Notes: generated from the sequence alone by a model not told the origin. Counted from the first letter of the stretch, positions 1-8,667 are shown. The stretch is DNA of 64,000 nucleotides from Desulfosarcinaceae bacterium (GCA_030066015.1 JASJCL010000019.1:28947-92946), one strand, 5' to 3'. A program made the numbers and translations.

Positions 1-414
1 CTTACGCTCGAAATCTGGACCGACGGCAGTGTGGCGCCCGATGATGCCCTTGCCTACGGCGCGAAGATTTTCAAGGAGCAGCTGAACGTTTTTATCAATT
101 TTGACGAAGAGCAGGAACCGGAGACGGACAGCGGCTCCCGCGAAGAGAAGGATTCGCAGTTCAACGACAACCTCTTTCGCAGTGTCGATGAACTGGAGTT
201 GTCCGTCCGTAGCGCCAACTGCCTCAAGAATGCAGAAATTCATAAGATCTACCAGTTGGTCCAGAAGACCGAAGGGGAAATGCTCAAAACCAAGAATTTC
301 GGACGCAAATCTCTGAATGAAATCAAGGAAGTGCTCGCCGAGATGGGCCTTACTCTAGGGATGAAGCTCGAGGGGCTTGTCATCCCGGAGGAAGACGCAG
401 AGGAAGGAGAGTAA
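1..414 (+). CDS. rpoA: DNA-directed RNA polymerase subunit alpha, C-terminal part (5' truncated by window)
   Basis: The reading frame is open from base 1, so the gene begins outside the window. The visible 137 residues hold the end of the alpha N-terminal domain, an acidic linker, and the alpha C-terminal domain: [17 protein letters not shown], followed by the helix-hairpin-helix segment around [19 protein letters not shown]. The C-terminal domain binds UP elements and activators. It ends in an acidic tail and lies 8 bp before rplQ, the usual bacterial order. The RBS of rplQ (GAGG) sits in that gap. Confidence 0.97.
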   Translation, partial: LTLEIWTDGSVAPDDALAYGAKIFKEQLNVFINFDEEQEPETDSGSREEKDSQFNDNLFRSVDELELSVRSANCLKNAEIHKIYQLVQKTEGEMLKTKNFGRKSLNEIKEVLAEMGLTLGMKLEGLVIPEEDAEEGE

Positions 415-422
415 GAGGTCCC

Positions 423-1211
423 ATGAGACATCGTAAATCAGGAGTGAAACTCAACCGTACCAGCAGCCATCGGGATGCCATGTTCCGCAACATGGTGACC
501 TCTCTCTTCAAGCACGAGCGCATCCGCACCACCGACGCTAAGGCAAAGGAACTGCGCCGCTGGGCCGATCATCTGGTCACTCTGGCAAAGCGCGGCGATC
601 TGCATGCCCGCCGTCAGGCCCTGGCCATTGTACGGGAAAAAGAGGTCGTCCATAAGCTCTTCGAAGAGGTACAGGAGAAATTCGGCGGCCGCAAGGGCGG
701 CTACACCCGGGTGATCAAGATCGGTCACCGCCCGGGAGATGCCGCCAAGATCTCCATGATCGAGCTGATCCTCGAAACGCCTGCCACAAAAAAGAAAAAG
801 GCTGCACCAGCGCCCAAAAAGGCCGCCCCGGCGGTGGCACCGAGTGCCAGCGCGGCCGCTGACCAAGCAGAGGCCACCGATCAGGCAGAGGCCGCCGATC
901 AGGCGGAAGCCGCTGACCAGGCGGAGGCCGCTGACCAGGCGGAGGCCGCTGACCAGGCGGAAGCCGCCGATCAGGCGGAAGCCGCTGATCAGGCGGAAGC
1001 CGCTGATCAGGCGGAAGCCGCAGCGGAGGGCGACCCCGCTGACACGGCCCCGGTGGCGGACGCCGCCGCCGAAGCGGATGACGCCGTGGATGCCGAGGTT
1101 TCCACTGCGCCGGAGACGTCGGAAGCGGCCGCCCCGGCAGCGGATGCAGCGGATGACACCGCCGCCGAAGCAGACGAAGCGGATGCGGAAAGCGAGAAAA
1201 AAGCCGAATAG
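423..1211 (+). CDS. rplQ: 50S ribosomal protein L17 with long Ala/Asp/Glu-rich C-terminal extension
   Basis: Residues 1-120 are a normal L17: it opens [20 protein letters not shown] and carries the [12 protein letters not shown] and GGRKGGYTR segments, so the ribosomal role is secure. Typical bacterial L17 stops at about 115-130 residues. Here the protein runs to 262. The extension starts with a Lys/Ala/Pro linker, continues with nine copies of a DQAEAA hexapeptide (residues 147-200), and ends in an acidic Ala-rich tail. It follows rpoA by 8 bp and is closed by a strong terminator hairpin. The tail is probably disordered and acidic; its role is unknown. Such tails occur in L17 of other Desulfobacterota, but length varies. 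Confidence 0.95.
   Translation: MRHRKSGVKLNRTSSHRDAMFRNMVTSLFKHERIRTTDAKAKELRRWADHLVTLAKRGDLHARRQALAIVREKEVVHKLFEEVQEKFGGRKGGYTRVIKIGHRPGDAAKISMIELILETPATKKKKAAPAPKKAAPAVAPSASAAADQAEATDQAEAADQAEAADQAEAADQAEAADQAEAADQAEAADQAEAADQAEAAAEGDPADTAPVADAAAEADDAVDAEVSTAPETSEAAAPAADAADDTAAEADEADAESEKKAE
861..1022 (+). repeat. Nine tandem 18-bp repeats inside rplQ
   Basis: Nine in-frame copies of an 18-bp unit (consensus GATCAGGCGGAAGCCGCT) encode DQAEAA each time; the first copy ends in Thr. Most differences are third-position changes, which suggests duplication followed by selection on the peptide. Copy number is likely to vary between strains. Confidence 0.95.
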
Positions 1212-1253
1212 CCTCACATCCTGGCCGCAAACGGCGGCGTTGCGATTCGATGA

Positions 1254-1292
1254 GAAACGGCCACCTGTCGATACAGGTGGCCGTTTCTATTT
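1254..1292 (+). terminator. Intrinsic terminator after rplQ
   Basis: A perfect 15-bp stem (1254-1268 with 1273-1287) closes on a CGAT tetraloop and is followed by a short T-rich stretch. It lies 42 bp after the rplQ stop and ends the ribosomal operon. Confidence 0.88.
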
Positions 1293-1426
1293 CACTGCGA
1301 AGCTGTCAAGGGCAGCTTGCCGATGTCCGCCGCCGACCCGCCGATCTCCGGTGTGATGGCTGCTCGTCGATCCCAAGGCGGCAAGACTGCCGCACAGCCG
1401 CCCCCTCCGCGGGGATGCGCGCGGCA

Positions 1427-2452
1427 CTAGTGGCGATTCTTTTTCGTCGCTTTGGCGGCCAGCAGAGCCCGGTCCGCGTTTTTCAGTACGCTCTGCCAGT
1501 CGGTCAGATCGGAATCAACCGTGCTGCTGATGCCGTAGCTGAAGCGCACGGTGATCAGCTCCTCCTCCCATGGGATGGGCTGGGCGCAGAGATAGTCGCG
1601 GATGCGCTTGATCACCTGCTCACCCGCCTGCGGCCCGGTTTGGGGCAGGATCAGGACAAACTCGTCTCCTGCATAACGGGCCACCACATCGCATTCACGG
1701 CTCATCTGCAGCAGGCGCTCCGAGACATGCCGCAGTGTTTCGTCCCCGGCGTCGTGGCCATAGCGGTCGTTGATCGATTTGAAGTCATCCAGGTCGATAA
1801 AGGCCACGCTGAGCGGCGTATCGTAGCGCCGGGCCCGGGCGAATTCGCGGGCCAGAACGGTCTCCATCACCCGGCGGTTGAGGAGCCCGGTCGTGGGGTC
1901 GTGGTACGCCAGATGTTTGAGCTTTTCATGGGCCGTGACGTTGGACAGACAGAGAGAGACCTTGACGGCCAGTATTTCCAGCAGACTGGTGTCGATACCG
2001 GGCTGATACCGTTTTTGGGAGAAATCCGCCTGGTTGAGGCTGCCGATCACCTGACCGTCCAGGGAGAGGGGAATCAAGGCCAGGGATTTGATGAAGAACT
2101 TGCGCTTGGGCGGCAGCAGGCGAAAGTAGGGCTTCAAATCGGCGTTGACCAACTTGGGGCGCGTATCCGTGCCGACGAGGGCTTCGTAGTTTTCGCGGCT
2201 GATGGTGCTGATCCGTTCCCGCAGCGGCTGCGAGGTTTCCAGCGTTTTGATCAGGCTCGAAATTTCCGATGGCTCGATAAGGGAGATCCAGACATAGGGA
2301 ATGCTGAATTTTTCCTGAATCTCCGTGAGCAGCACTTCAAAGAGATCCTTGAAATTCAGTATCGAGAGAATTCGGGTCTCGATCTCGTTAAACTTCCGCG
2401 TGAGCGCATCGTTTTCGCGGAGTCGCTCGATGATGGCTTGCAGGTCAGGCAT
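1427..2452 (-). CDS. Diguanylate cyclase with N-terminal DUF484/GAF-like sensor domain
   Basis: The protein (341 aa) should make cyclic di-GMP from two GTP. Residues 1-175 resemble the DUF484/GAF-like sensory fold. Residues 180-338 form a GGDEF domain with the FIDLDDFKSINDRYGHDAGD segment. The signature is AGDEF (261-265), an accepted active variant. An inhibitory-site RxxD (R252-E-C-D255) stands five residues before it, so product inhibition is expected. No membrane segment is seen, so the enzyme is probably cytoplasmic. Its ATG directly abuts the TGA of the upstream thioredoxin-fold gene, which implies coupled translation. PilZ proteins at 31.0 and 43.0 kb are possible c-di-GMP receptors. 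Confidence 0.9.
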   Translation of the reverse strand: MPDLQAIIERLRENDALTRKFNEIETRILSILNFKDLFEVLLTEIQEKFSIPYVWISLIEPSEISSLIKTLETSQPLRERISTISRENYEALVGTDTRPKLVNADLKPYFRLLPPKRKFFIKSLALIPLSLDGQVIGSLNQADFSQKRYQPGIDTSLLEILAVKVSLCLSNVTAHEKLKHLAYHDPTTGLLNRRVMETVLAREFARARRYDTPLSVAFIDLDDFKSINDRYGHDAGDETLRHVSERLLQMSRECDVVARYAGDEFVLILPQTGPQAGEQVIKRIRDYLCAQPIPWEEELITVRFSYGISSTVDSDLTDWQSVLKNADRALLAAKATKKNRH

Positions 2453-3397
2453 TCAGGTCAGTTTCTCCAGGGTTTCGTTCAACGCTTCCCGAAGTTCCGG
2501 GTCCGCTTCATGCGCATATTGCGCCGCCAATTCTTCTCGAAGTGCCACGGCGCCAACCTCTCCCAGCAGATAGACGACATCCCCTTTGGCCGCCGTATCC
2601 AGCCCGGGGTAGCGCTCCCAGAGGGGGCGGGCCATTGAAAGGGCCAGCCGGGGCGTAGATTCCGCCAGGGATTCGACCACCACCAGGGCGCCCAGCCGGA
2701 CGGACCAAAGCGGGTGGGTCACGACATCGTAGAAGGCTGGAAAGATCTTTTCCTCCGAGCGCATCAGGTCGGCCAACTGCTCGGCCTGGCCGTCGGCGAG
2801 CATCATTTCCAGCGCCGCCGGGCCGAGGTTGGCGGGGTCGCGCCGACGGATGAGATTGAGAAGTTCCTCCAACGGAAAGACCCCGCTCCAGCGGAAGTCA
2901 TCCAGGATCGTGGTGGGCACCGATCGGACCCCGTCCCGCTCACTTTGGGACGCATGCATCTGAGCGTCGATGAGGGTCAGACGAATCCGCGTATCCGCGA
3001 AACCCAGCGGCAGCAGCATCTTCAGAATCTGGTGGCAGTGTGGACAGGTATCGGCCAGGTAGAGCCGGATGGCCGCAGGCAGGTCCGGAGCGGAAATTTC
3101 CAGCGCCGGCGGCAACGCTCCTCCCGAAGCCCAGATCAGGGTCTCCAGGATAAGCGCGAGCTTCTCCTCCTTGGGTACCCAGGCGCAGCGCAGGCTTTCG
3201 CCAATTTGGAGGTAGGGCATCGCCCCGTCAGCGAGGGCTTCGCGGCGCAGATCGATTTGGGGAATGGTCTCCTGCAGAAGCGTCGCGAACTGGCCCAATG
3301 CGGTCGTCTCCCCTTCGGACGCAAGGTAGGCGCGGACCGTTAGCGGTCCACCGAGCTGGGACGCTACTGCAGCAATGCGATCGCGGTCTTGGTGCAT
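2453..3397 (-). CDS. Thioredoxin-fold protein with CPHC motif and C-terminal HEAT-like repeats
   Basis: This 314-aa protein has a glutaredoxin/thioredoxin-like half (about residues 18-190) with a C118-P-H-C121 redox motif and a cis-proline in SVPTTI (P161), as in two-domain protein disulfide oxidoreductases. Residues about 215-310 look like alpha-helical HEAT-type repeats (THPLWSVRLGALVVVESLAE). I chose the ATG at 3397 because GGAG stands 8 bases before it; an in-frame ATG at 3469 lacks this. The gene is fused head-to-tail with the diguanylate cyclase gene (no intergenic base). No signal peptide is visible, so a cytoplasmic redox role is likely. The partner or substrate cannot be read from the sequence. 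Confidence 0.8.
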   Translation of the reverse strand: MHQDRDRIAAVASQLGGPLTVRAYLASEGETTALGQFATLLQETIPQIDLRREALADGAMPYLQIGESLRCAWVPKEEKLALILETLIWASGGALPPALEISAPDLPAAIRLYLADTCPHCHQILKMLLPLGFADTRIRLTLIDAQMHASQSERDGVRSVPTTILDDFRWSGVFPLEELLNLIRRRDPANLGPAALEMMLADGQAEQLADLMRSEEKIFPAFYDVVTHPLWSVRLGALVVVESLAESTPRLALSMARPLWERYPGLDTAAKGDVVYLLGEVGAVALREELAAQYAHEADPELREALNETLEKLT

Positions 3398-3986
3398 CGG
3401 TTCTCCGACTTGGTTGGGGAAGCGGATGGTCGTGACCCCCAAAAAGCGCCAAGACTCGCCAAATGTCAAGGGAAAAGCGGGCCCAAAGACCTCCTGGCCG
3501 CTTGACTATCCCCTTACACCCCGATAGGGTAGCAGGACCGACGGACAGTGACGGGGGACGCACTCTTTCGTGCAGGGGGTGCCGATCCTGGTACTATCCG
3601 TTGTTGTGTTCCTCCCTCAGACGGGTGTCTGGATGGTGTTGACCCACACCGGCGGGCCTGCTGTGTTTCACCAGACCGGATGGCTCGCCAGGCAGCCGCC
3701 CGTGCGACAGGATGTGTCCGCAGCATCGGCGGTGGCGGATCGAGGGGCAGCCCTCGGCATTGACCGCAAGCGGACGTGAGAAGTTGAATACAGGGTCTAC
3801 TCGCTCACCAGATCCACAAGCGGTCTGGCAATCGAAACGGGGTGGCAGGGAGCTACGGGATGTCGCCGGGTCGGGATCCGGTAGCCGCCGCCGGCGCCCA
3901 GCGGTTGGAAAGACAACCCCAGTCCGCCGCAGCGGTCGCTGTGCGCTCGGCCCCCACGACCACCCCCCGCATTAAAGGAGAGGGAA
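3398..3986. other. Intergenic region between divergent operons
   Basis: About 590 bp separate the minus-strand redox/cyclase pair from dctP. Short open frames are present on both strands but have no RBS or recognisable protein, so I do not call them. The stretch must hold the promoters of both operons. One weak plus-strand candidate is listed separately. Confidence 0.6.
3502..3530 (+). promoter_or_regulatory. Weak sigma-70-like promoter candidate upstream of dctP
   Basis: TTGACT at 3502-3507 and TAGGGT at 3525-3530 are spaced by 17 bp. The -10 box keeps only the key T, A and final T, and the element is about 450 bp from dctP, so this is tentative. Confidence 0.25.
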
Positions 3987-5072
3987 ATGAAACGTCGTCA
4001 TCTGTCCATCGCTGCGCTGATCTGTGTCATGATGCTGATTGCAACCGCGGGGCCCTTGCTGGCCAAAAAACCGTCTCTGGATGCCTGGAAGCCGACCTTC
4101 GACCCCAAAGGCGCCAAATACAAGCTCATTGTCTCCAACGTCAGTCACCCCGTGATCAAAGGGGTCTACACGGGCTTTGCCCTGCGGGACGCCCTCTGGG
4201 AGAGCACCAAGGGACAAATTTATCTGGACTATAAACCGTTCTCTATGCTGGGCGGAGAGGTAGAAGTTCTCAACCAACTGCAGATGGGCGCGATCCAGGG
4301 GATGGGGGTCAGCTCCGTGGCCGCCACGAATCTTGGTCCCCGCTTCGGTTTGGTGAACCTGCCGTTTCTGATCAACTCCTTTGAAAAGCTTGACAAGTTT
4401 GTGAACAGCGGCCAGCTCTTTGACCACTTCATGATGGCCATGGACCATCAGGGTATCATGGGGCTCGACATCACCGGATATGGCAACTACGGCTGGGCCA
4501 CCACCGAGCCGGTGCGGTCCCTGGCCGACGCCAGTAAAATTAAGTTCCGTACCGCCGAAGCGGCCGTCAATCAGCTCTTCTACAAGGCCAACGGCCTGAA
4601 TCCGGTCGTGATGCCATGGCCCGATGTACCCGTTTCCCTCAAGCAGGGCGTCATCACCGGTTTGGATCACACCCCCATGGTGTGCAATATCACCAAGAAG
4701 TTTGAGGTGGCCAAATACTACACCTACGTCAATTACGCCCAGGGCCTCTTCATCTGGATTTTTAATAAAGCCTGGGTCAATAAGCTGCCCGACGACCTTC
4801 GCCAGACCTTCATCGACACGGTGCACACGGTTTGCGCCAAGATCCGCCAGGAAACCCAGGCCCAGGAGGAGGAGGAGATCGCCAAGGCCAAGGCGGCAGG
4901 GATCGAATTCATCGAGTTGCCCGCGGCCGACTTGAAAACGCTGAGTCAGAAGGGCAACACGGTGCATGCCCAGTATAAAGCGGAGATCAACAAGTTGTAC
5001 GACGGCGATACCTATCGCCCTGCGGACTACCTCCAAGAGGTGCAGGCGCTGATGGGCTATGGGGCCGAGTAA
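3987..5072 (+). CDS. dctP: TRAP transporter solute-binding protein (DctP family)
   Basis: This is the periplasmic receptor of a tripartite ATP-independent transporter, which feeds a substrate (usually an organic acid) to the DctQ-DctM carrier. The 361-aa protein has a Sec signal peptide (MKRRHLSIAALICVMMLIA, cleavage probably after LLA near residue 26). The mature part has the family features: GEVEVLNQLQMGAIQ, an Arg in the IKFRTAEAA segment that normally contacts a carboxylate, and VMPWPDVPVSLKQGVITGLD. The RBS AAAGGAGAGG is good. dctQ and dctM follow in order. The substrate is not determined; the nearby glutaryl-CoA genes make a dicarboxylate or aromatic acid plausible, by inference only. 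Confidence 0.92.
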   Translation: MKRRHLSIAALICVMMLIATAGPLLAKKPSLDAWKPTFDPKGAKYKLIVSNVSHPVIKGVYTGFALRDALWESTKGQIYLDYKPFSMLGGEVEVLNQLQMGAIQGMGVSSVAATNLGPRFGLVNLPFLINSFEKLDKFVNSGQLFDHFMMAMDHQGIMGLDITGYGNYGWATTEPVRSLADASKIKFRTAEAAVNQLFYKANGLNPVVMPWPDVPVSLKQGVITGLDHTPMVCNITKKFEVAKYYTYVNYAQGLFIWIFNKAWVNKLPDDLRQTFIDTVHTVCAKIRQETQAQEEEEIAKAKAAGIEFIELPAADLKTLSQKGNTVHAQYKAEINKLYDGDTYRPADYLQEVQALMGYGAE

Positions 5073-5114
5073 CCACTAAATGCTGTCGCCCCGACAGGGG
5101 CTCGCGAACCCACT

Positions 5115-5152
5115 CAGATAGGGAGTCGGTGTCATCACTGGCTCCCTATCTG
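5115..5152 (+). other. Stable hairpin between dctP and dctQ
   Basis: Arms 5115-5125 and 5142-5152 are perfect 11-bp complements, and the inner bases can extend the stem to about 17 pairs (with G-U pairs) around a TCAT loop. No T-run follows, so full termination is unlikely. A hairpin here fits 3'-end stabilisation of the abundant receptor mRNA relative to the carrier genes. Confidence 0.75.
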
Positions 5153-5172
5153 CATATCCACCTGTGATGATG

Positions 5173-5267
5173 GGCGACCTCGCCTGGTCCGTGGCGACCC
5201 TCGCCTGGTCCGTGGCGACCCTCGCCTGGTCCTGGGCGACCTCGCCTGATCCAGGGCGACCCTCGCC
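5173..5267 (+). repeat. Five tandem 20-21 bp repeats between dctP and dctQ
   Basis: Units begin at 5173, 5193, 5214, 5235 and 5255; the last is partial. Consensus is GGCGACCCTCGCCTGGTCCG. Each unit contains GGCGA..TCGCC, a 5-bp inverted repeat, so the array could fold into a row of small hairpins. It is non-coding in the operon's direction. Confidence 0.85.
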
Positions 5268-5303
5268 AGCGACGTTCGCCATCTGGAAGTGATCGGAAAA
5301 ACT

Positions 5304-5810
5304 ATGTTTGTTAAAGGATTCAGGCGGTTGGACCGAATACTGACCGCCTTCGAAGAGTGGACCCTGTTCGTTGCGGTCATGGTGGCGTTGGTCTCGCTGT
5401 TCGCTAATGTGGTGCTGCGTTACGGCTTCAATTACTCCCTGGCCTGGTCAGAGGAGTTGGTGCGCGAGGTGATTATCTACACCACCTTCATCGGGGCCAG
5501 CGTGGCCGTTCGCAAACGGTCCATGATCAAGATCGACGCGTCCGTGCAGCTGGTGCCGCGACTCAAGGTCCCCTTGACCTTCTTCAGCCATCTGGCCACG
5601 GTGGTATTCGCCGTCATGATGATCACCTACGGTTGGAAGATGGCCATGCTTCAGTTGCAGACCATGCAGAAGACCATCATCCTCCAGATTCCCTATGTGT
5701 ATCTCTACGCTATCTTGCCCCTCATGGGCGCCTTGATGCTGATCCGGACCGTCCAGGTGGTCTATGAGGATATCCAGGCTTTACGGCAACCCGCAGGGGC
5801 TGATGCCTGA
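5304..5810 (+). CDS. dctQ: TRAP transporter small membrane subunit (DctQ family)
   Basis: A protein of about 168 aa with four predicted membrane segments (LFVAVMVALVSLFANVVLR, EVIIYTTFIGASVAVRK, HLATVVFAVMMITYGW, VYLYAILPLMGALMLI). The WSEELVREV segment after the first helix is typical of DctQ. It forms the inner-membrane carrier with DctM. I prefer the ATG at 5304, preceded by CGGAAAAACT; a GTG at 5289 in the same frame would add five residues. It lies between dctP and dctM, separated from dctP by the hairpin and repeat array. Confidence 0.9.
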   Translation: MFVKGFRRLDRILTAFEEWTLFVAVMVALVSLFANVVLRYGFNYSLAWSEELVREVIIYTTFIGASVAVRKRSMIKIDASVQLVPRLKVPLTFFSHLATVVFAVMMITYGWKMAMLQLQTMQKTIILQIPYVYLYAILPLMGALMLIRTVQVVYEDIQALRQPAGADA

Positions 5811-5889
5811 AGAAATTCGCAGCGCCCGACGCACGGCGCCGTCGCCGGTGCTGTTATCCGGCGGTCTCAACTGAAGGAAGTGATACCAG

Positions 5890-7182
5890 ATGCAAGCCAG
5901 CGACCTGATCATTGTGCTTATCCTCTTGGGCTGTATGGCCACCTATATTCCCGTTTTCATGTGTCTCTTTTTCACCGCCAGCTTGGGCTTTCTCATCTTC
6001 ACCGATCTGCCCCTGCTGGTACTGGTCCAGTCCCTGTTTCGCGCCATGGACAACTTCGCCCTGGTGGTGGTGCTCTTCTTCATTCTGTGCGGCAATATCA
6101 TGACCGCCGGTTCCATTGTCGAGAAGCTGATCAAGGTGGCCAACGTATTGGTGAGCTGGCTGCCCGGCGGGCTGGGGATGGCCGGCGTGTTGGCCTGCGG
6201 ATTGTTTGGGGCCATTTCGGGATCGACGGTGGCCACCGTCGTGGCGCTGGGGGGCTTCATGATACCGGCCCTCCTGGAAAACGGATATCCTGAAAAATAC
6301 AGTATCGGGATCATGACCACCTCGCCCAATTTGGGCGTCATTATTCCGCCCAGCATCGGAATGATTCTCTATTGCATGATCTCCAACGTCTCCCTGGAAG
6401 GCCTGTTTCTGACCGGCTTCGTACCGGGTATGCTCATCATGCTGGGGGTCTGTATGTACTCCTACCTGGTCTTCCGCAAAAAGCCCGATATCGTGCGCTT
6501 GCCACCGCCCAGCGTCGCCGGTGCACTCACCGTGTTGAAGGAGGGCTTCTGGTCTCTGATGCTGCCGGTGATTATCTTCGGCGGGATCTTTTCCGGTGCC
6601 TTTACCGCCAACGAGGCGGCGGTGGTGGCCTGTGTATACGCCTTTGTGATCGAGCTCTTCGTCCACAAGTCGATGAAGTTTCGTCAGGTGAAGGCAATTA
6701 CCGTGAATTCGGCGGTGACCTCGGCAACCCTGCTCATCATCGTCGCCGGCGCCACCAGTTTCGGTCGACTGTTGACATTGGAGGGTATTCCCGGGCGCAT
6801 TACCGAAACGGTGTTGACCGCCATTCAGTCACCGGCCCTTTTTCTTCTGGCAATGAACCTGCTGCTGCTGGGGGTCGGCATGTTCATGGACATCATCTCG
6901 GCCACCATGATCCTGGGTCCCGTCTTTTTGCCCATGCTGGATGCCTTTAACATCGACTGGATGCACTTCGGCCTCATCATGACCGTCAATCTGGCCATCG
7001 GTTACTGCACCCCGCCCATGGGGGTCAGCCTTTACATCACCGGATCCATCGCCAATCGTGACCTGATATTTGTGTCCAAGGCCGTACTACCATTTCTCGT
7101 TATCCAAGTCGCCGTGCTCTTGCTAATGACCTATGTGCCCGACGTGGTCCTGTGGCTGCCGCGTTTGATGGGGTATTTGTAG
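5890..7182 (+). CDS. dctM: TRAP transporter large permease subunit (DctM family)
   Basis: This 430-aa, very hydrophobic protein is the ion-coupled channel of the TRAP carrier, with 12 or so membrane segments. Family landmarks are the repeated Gly/Ser-rich loops (GLFGAISGSTVATVVALGG, and MFMDIISATMILGPVFLPM) and NLAIGYCTPPMGVSLYI near the C-terminus. RBS GGAAG precedes the ATG by 9 bases. The 79-bp gap from dctQ is longer than is common in these operons. The gene ends the operon; the next gene is on the minus strand. Confidence 0.93.
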   Translation: MQASDLIIVLILLGCMATYIPVFMCLFFTASLGFLIFTDLPLLVLVQSLFRAMDNFALVVVLFFILCGNIMTAGSIVEKLIKVANVLVSWLPGGLGMAGVLACGLFGAISGSTVATVVALGGFMIPALLENGYPEKYSIGIMTTSPNLGVIIPPSIGMILYCMISNVSLEGLFLTGFVPGMLIMLGVCMYSYLVFRKKPDIVRLPPPSVAGALTVLKEGFWSLMLPVIIFGGIFSGAFTANEAAVVACVYAFVIELFVHKSMKFRQVKAITVNSAVTSATLLIIVAGATSFGRLLTLEGIPGRITETVLTAIQSPALFLLAMNLLLLGVGMFMDIISATMILGPVFLPMLDAFNIDWMHFGLIMTVNLAIGYCTPPMGVSLYITGSIANRDLIFVSKAVLPFLVIQVAVLLLMTYVPDVVLWLPRLMGYL

Positions 7183-7264
7183 CCGCAGCGGCAGTGGTGC
7201 CGCCAACCGTTAGGGGAGGGCCGTCGGGCCCGGTAGGGTGCGGCCGAACCCGACGAGGCAATCA

Positions 7265-7570
7265 CTATTCGTGATGATCCTTCATGCCATGGGCCTCCTT
7301 AAACGCGTGCCACTCGTCATGATCCACAGCGGCGTCATCGTTGAGATCCAGCGCCATGAAGACTTTGGGCTCGGCCTCGGGAAAGTATTTCTTGAACTCG
7401 TACCATTTGACCATCTCGTCACCATTGGTGTCCATATCGCCGAAATGGGCCGCGTACTTCATCGGGTCGCCCAGCGGGGTGTCATGATATGTTTTTTTGG
7501 ACATCCCCCCGCAGGCCGTCAACCATAGCAGCGCCATGAGCGCCATCACGAGTACACTCAATCTCTTCAT
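7265..7570 (-). CDS. Small EF-hand lipoprotein
   Basis: A 101-aa exported protein. The lipoprotein signal is MKRLSVLVMALMALLWLTAC with lipobox LTAC|G, so it should be membrane-anchored through Cys20. Two calcium-binding loops follow: DMDTNGDEMVKWYEF, with canonical Asp/Asn/Asp ligands, and DLNDDAAVDHDEW. It should bind Ca2+ on the outside of the inner membrane or at the outer membrane. The RBS AAGGAG lies 7 bases before the ATG. The function is unknown; it stands alone between dctM and iclR. Confidence 0.82.
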   Translation of the reverse strand: MKRLSVLVMALMALLWLTACGGMSKKTYHDTPLGDPMKYAAHFGDMDTNGDEMVKWYEFKKYFPEAEPKVFMALDLNDDAAVDHDEWHAFKEAHGMKDHHE

Positions 7571-7707
7571 CGATTGCTCCTTCCTGTCGTTCAATTCGGA
7601 TCTGTTGATTGGATGAAACCGCCGTTGGACCCATTTTCGGCGGCAGGTGAGAAAATGCCATCCCGACGCCCCGGAATCATCTTGGCCGAAGTGCCGTGGG
7701 GACTCGT

Positions 7708-8523
7708 TTATTTTAAGCCTGATTTCCGGGATTGTCGAGGCCCGCGCGCAGCGGGTGTATAGCCCATTTCGGTGGCGAGTCGCCGAGCGCTTTGGAGCAG
7801 CTCGGCCAGACAATACTGGCGGTGGGCGCTGTCGGCGAACCGGATTTCGGGGATGGCCAGGCTGAGCGCGGCGCTGAGGATACCGCGGTGGTTGAAGACC
7901 GGAACGCTCAGGGCGCCGAGCCCTGGATTGTGTTCTCCCTGGCTGGTGGCGTAGCCCTGTTCTCGAATCTGGACCAGGGCCCGCCGCAGGTCGCCGATCC
8001 GTGCGATGGTGTTGGGGGTGATGGCCCTGAGTGTTACCGCGCCAAGATAGGCATCGATCTTGGCATCATCTGAGAAAGCCAGCAGGCATTTGGAGGAGGC
8101 ACCGGCAAAGAGGGGCGAGCGGCTGCCGATGGGCATACTGGCTTTGAGAGGCTGCAGGGATTCCACCGTTTCGATGCAAAGACGCTGGTCACCGTCGATC
8201 ACGTTGAGGTGCACCGTTTCACGGGTTGACTCGGCCAGGTGCTGCATCTCCACCAGGGCTGCCTCGGCGATGGGATGGGCCCGCTGGAGGGTGCGCAGGA
8301 AGCGATAGTAGACGCCGCCCAAACGATAGCTGCGGGTCCGTTCGTCTTGGGTTACAAAGCCGTAGGCCTTGAGCGTCTTGAGAATGCGCTGAACGGTGGC
8401 CGGGCTGTAGCCCAATTGAGCGGACAAATCCCGCACACCCCGTAGCGGCACCTCGGCGTCGAAGGCCAGTAGGATCTCCAGCGCTTTCTCAACAGCCGTA
8501 TGGGGGGAGGAGTTCTGTTTCAT
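7708..8523 (-). CDS. IclR-family transcriptional regulator
   Basis: A regulator of 271 aa with an N-terminal winged helix-turn-helix (AVEKALEILLAFDAEVPLRG to YSPATVQRILKTLKAYGFV) and a C-terminal effector domain. The latter has the family's STRETVHLNV, PIGSRSPLFAGASSKCLLAF and LGALSVPVFNHRG segments. The start is uncertain: MKQNSSPHT at 8523 fits the family best, but no SD is visible, and an in-frame ATG at 8601 would add 26 residues. It is divergent from the acyl-CoA dehydrogenase operon. The shared region holds a palindrome and a repeated 10-mer, so it probably controls both itself and that operon. The effector could be an intermediate of glutarate or benzoate breakdown (inference). Confidence 0.9.
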   Translation of the reverse strand: MKQNSSPHTAVEKALEILLAFDAEVPLRGVRDLSAQLGYSPATVQRILKTLKAYGFVTQDERTRSYRLGGVYYRFLRTLQRAHPIAEAALVEMQHLAESTRETVHLNVIDGDQRLCIETVESLQPLKASMPIGSRSPLFAGASSKCLLAFSDDAKIDAYLGAVTLRAITPNTIARIGDLRRALVQIREQGYATSQGEHNPGLGALSVPVFNHRGILSAALSLAIPEIRFADSAHRQYCLAELLQSARRLATEMGYTPAARGPRQSRKSGLK

Positions 8524-8530
8524 AATATAG

Positions 8531-8540
8531 AACAATGTTT
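8531..8540. promoter_or_regulatory. Possible IclR half-site near the iclR start
   Basis: The 10-mer AACAATGTTT here is repeated exactly at 8670-8679, beside the palindrome in the divergent promoter. It lies just upstream of the preferred iclR start, as expected for autoregulation. Confidence 0.45.
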
Positions 8541-8639
8541 TGTTAAGCGAATCTGCCAGACGCTTCAGATTCTTGTCAAGGGATTTCTGCATGGAATCCA
8601 TTGAACCATAATGTGGGGGATGGCAATTGCATTATGTGG

Positions 8640-8667
8640 TTGACAGAATACGGCCGGATTGTATAAA
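8640..8667 (+). promoter_or_regulatory. Sigma-70 promoter of the glutaryl-CoA dehydrogenase operon
   Basis: A perfect -35 (TTGACA, 8640-8645) and TATAAA (8662-8667) are separated by 16 bp, about 120 bp before the acyl-CoA dehydrogenase ATG. Such a strong core promoter suggests control by repression. Confidence 0.8.

Noticed and set aside
438..1217. Long minus-strand frame opposite rplQ
   Set aside because: A shadow of the repeat-rich rplQ gene; no RBS and odd composition.
1250..2638. Plus-strand frame of 462 codons opposite the diguanylate cyclase
   Set aside because: The minus-strand frame has clear GGDEF motifs; this is a shadow in GC-rich DNA.
3790..3986. Sigma-54 promoter before dctP
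   Set aside because: No GG/GC pair at the needed -24/-12 spacing.
3972..5036. 354-codon minus-strand frame opposite dctP
   Set aside because: dctP is certain; the opposite frame has no features.
5076..5380. Minus-strand frames encoding repeated Asp-Gln-Ala-Arg or Thr-Arg-Arg-Gly peptides
   Set aside because: They are the translation of the 21-bp intergenic repeat array; no RBS or family.
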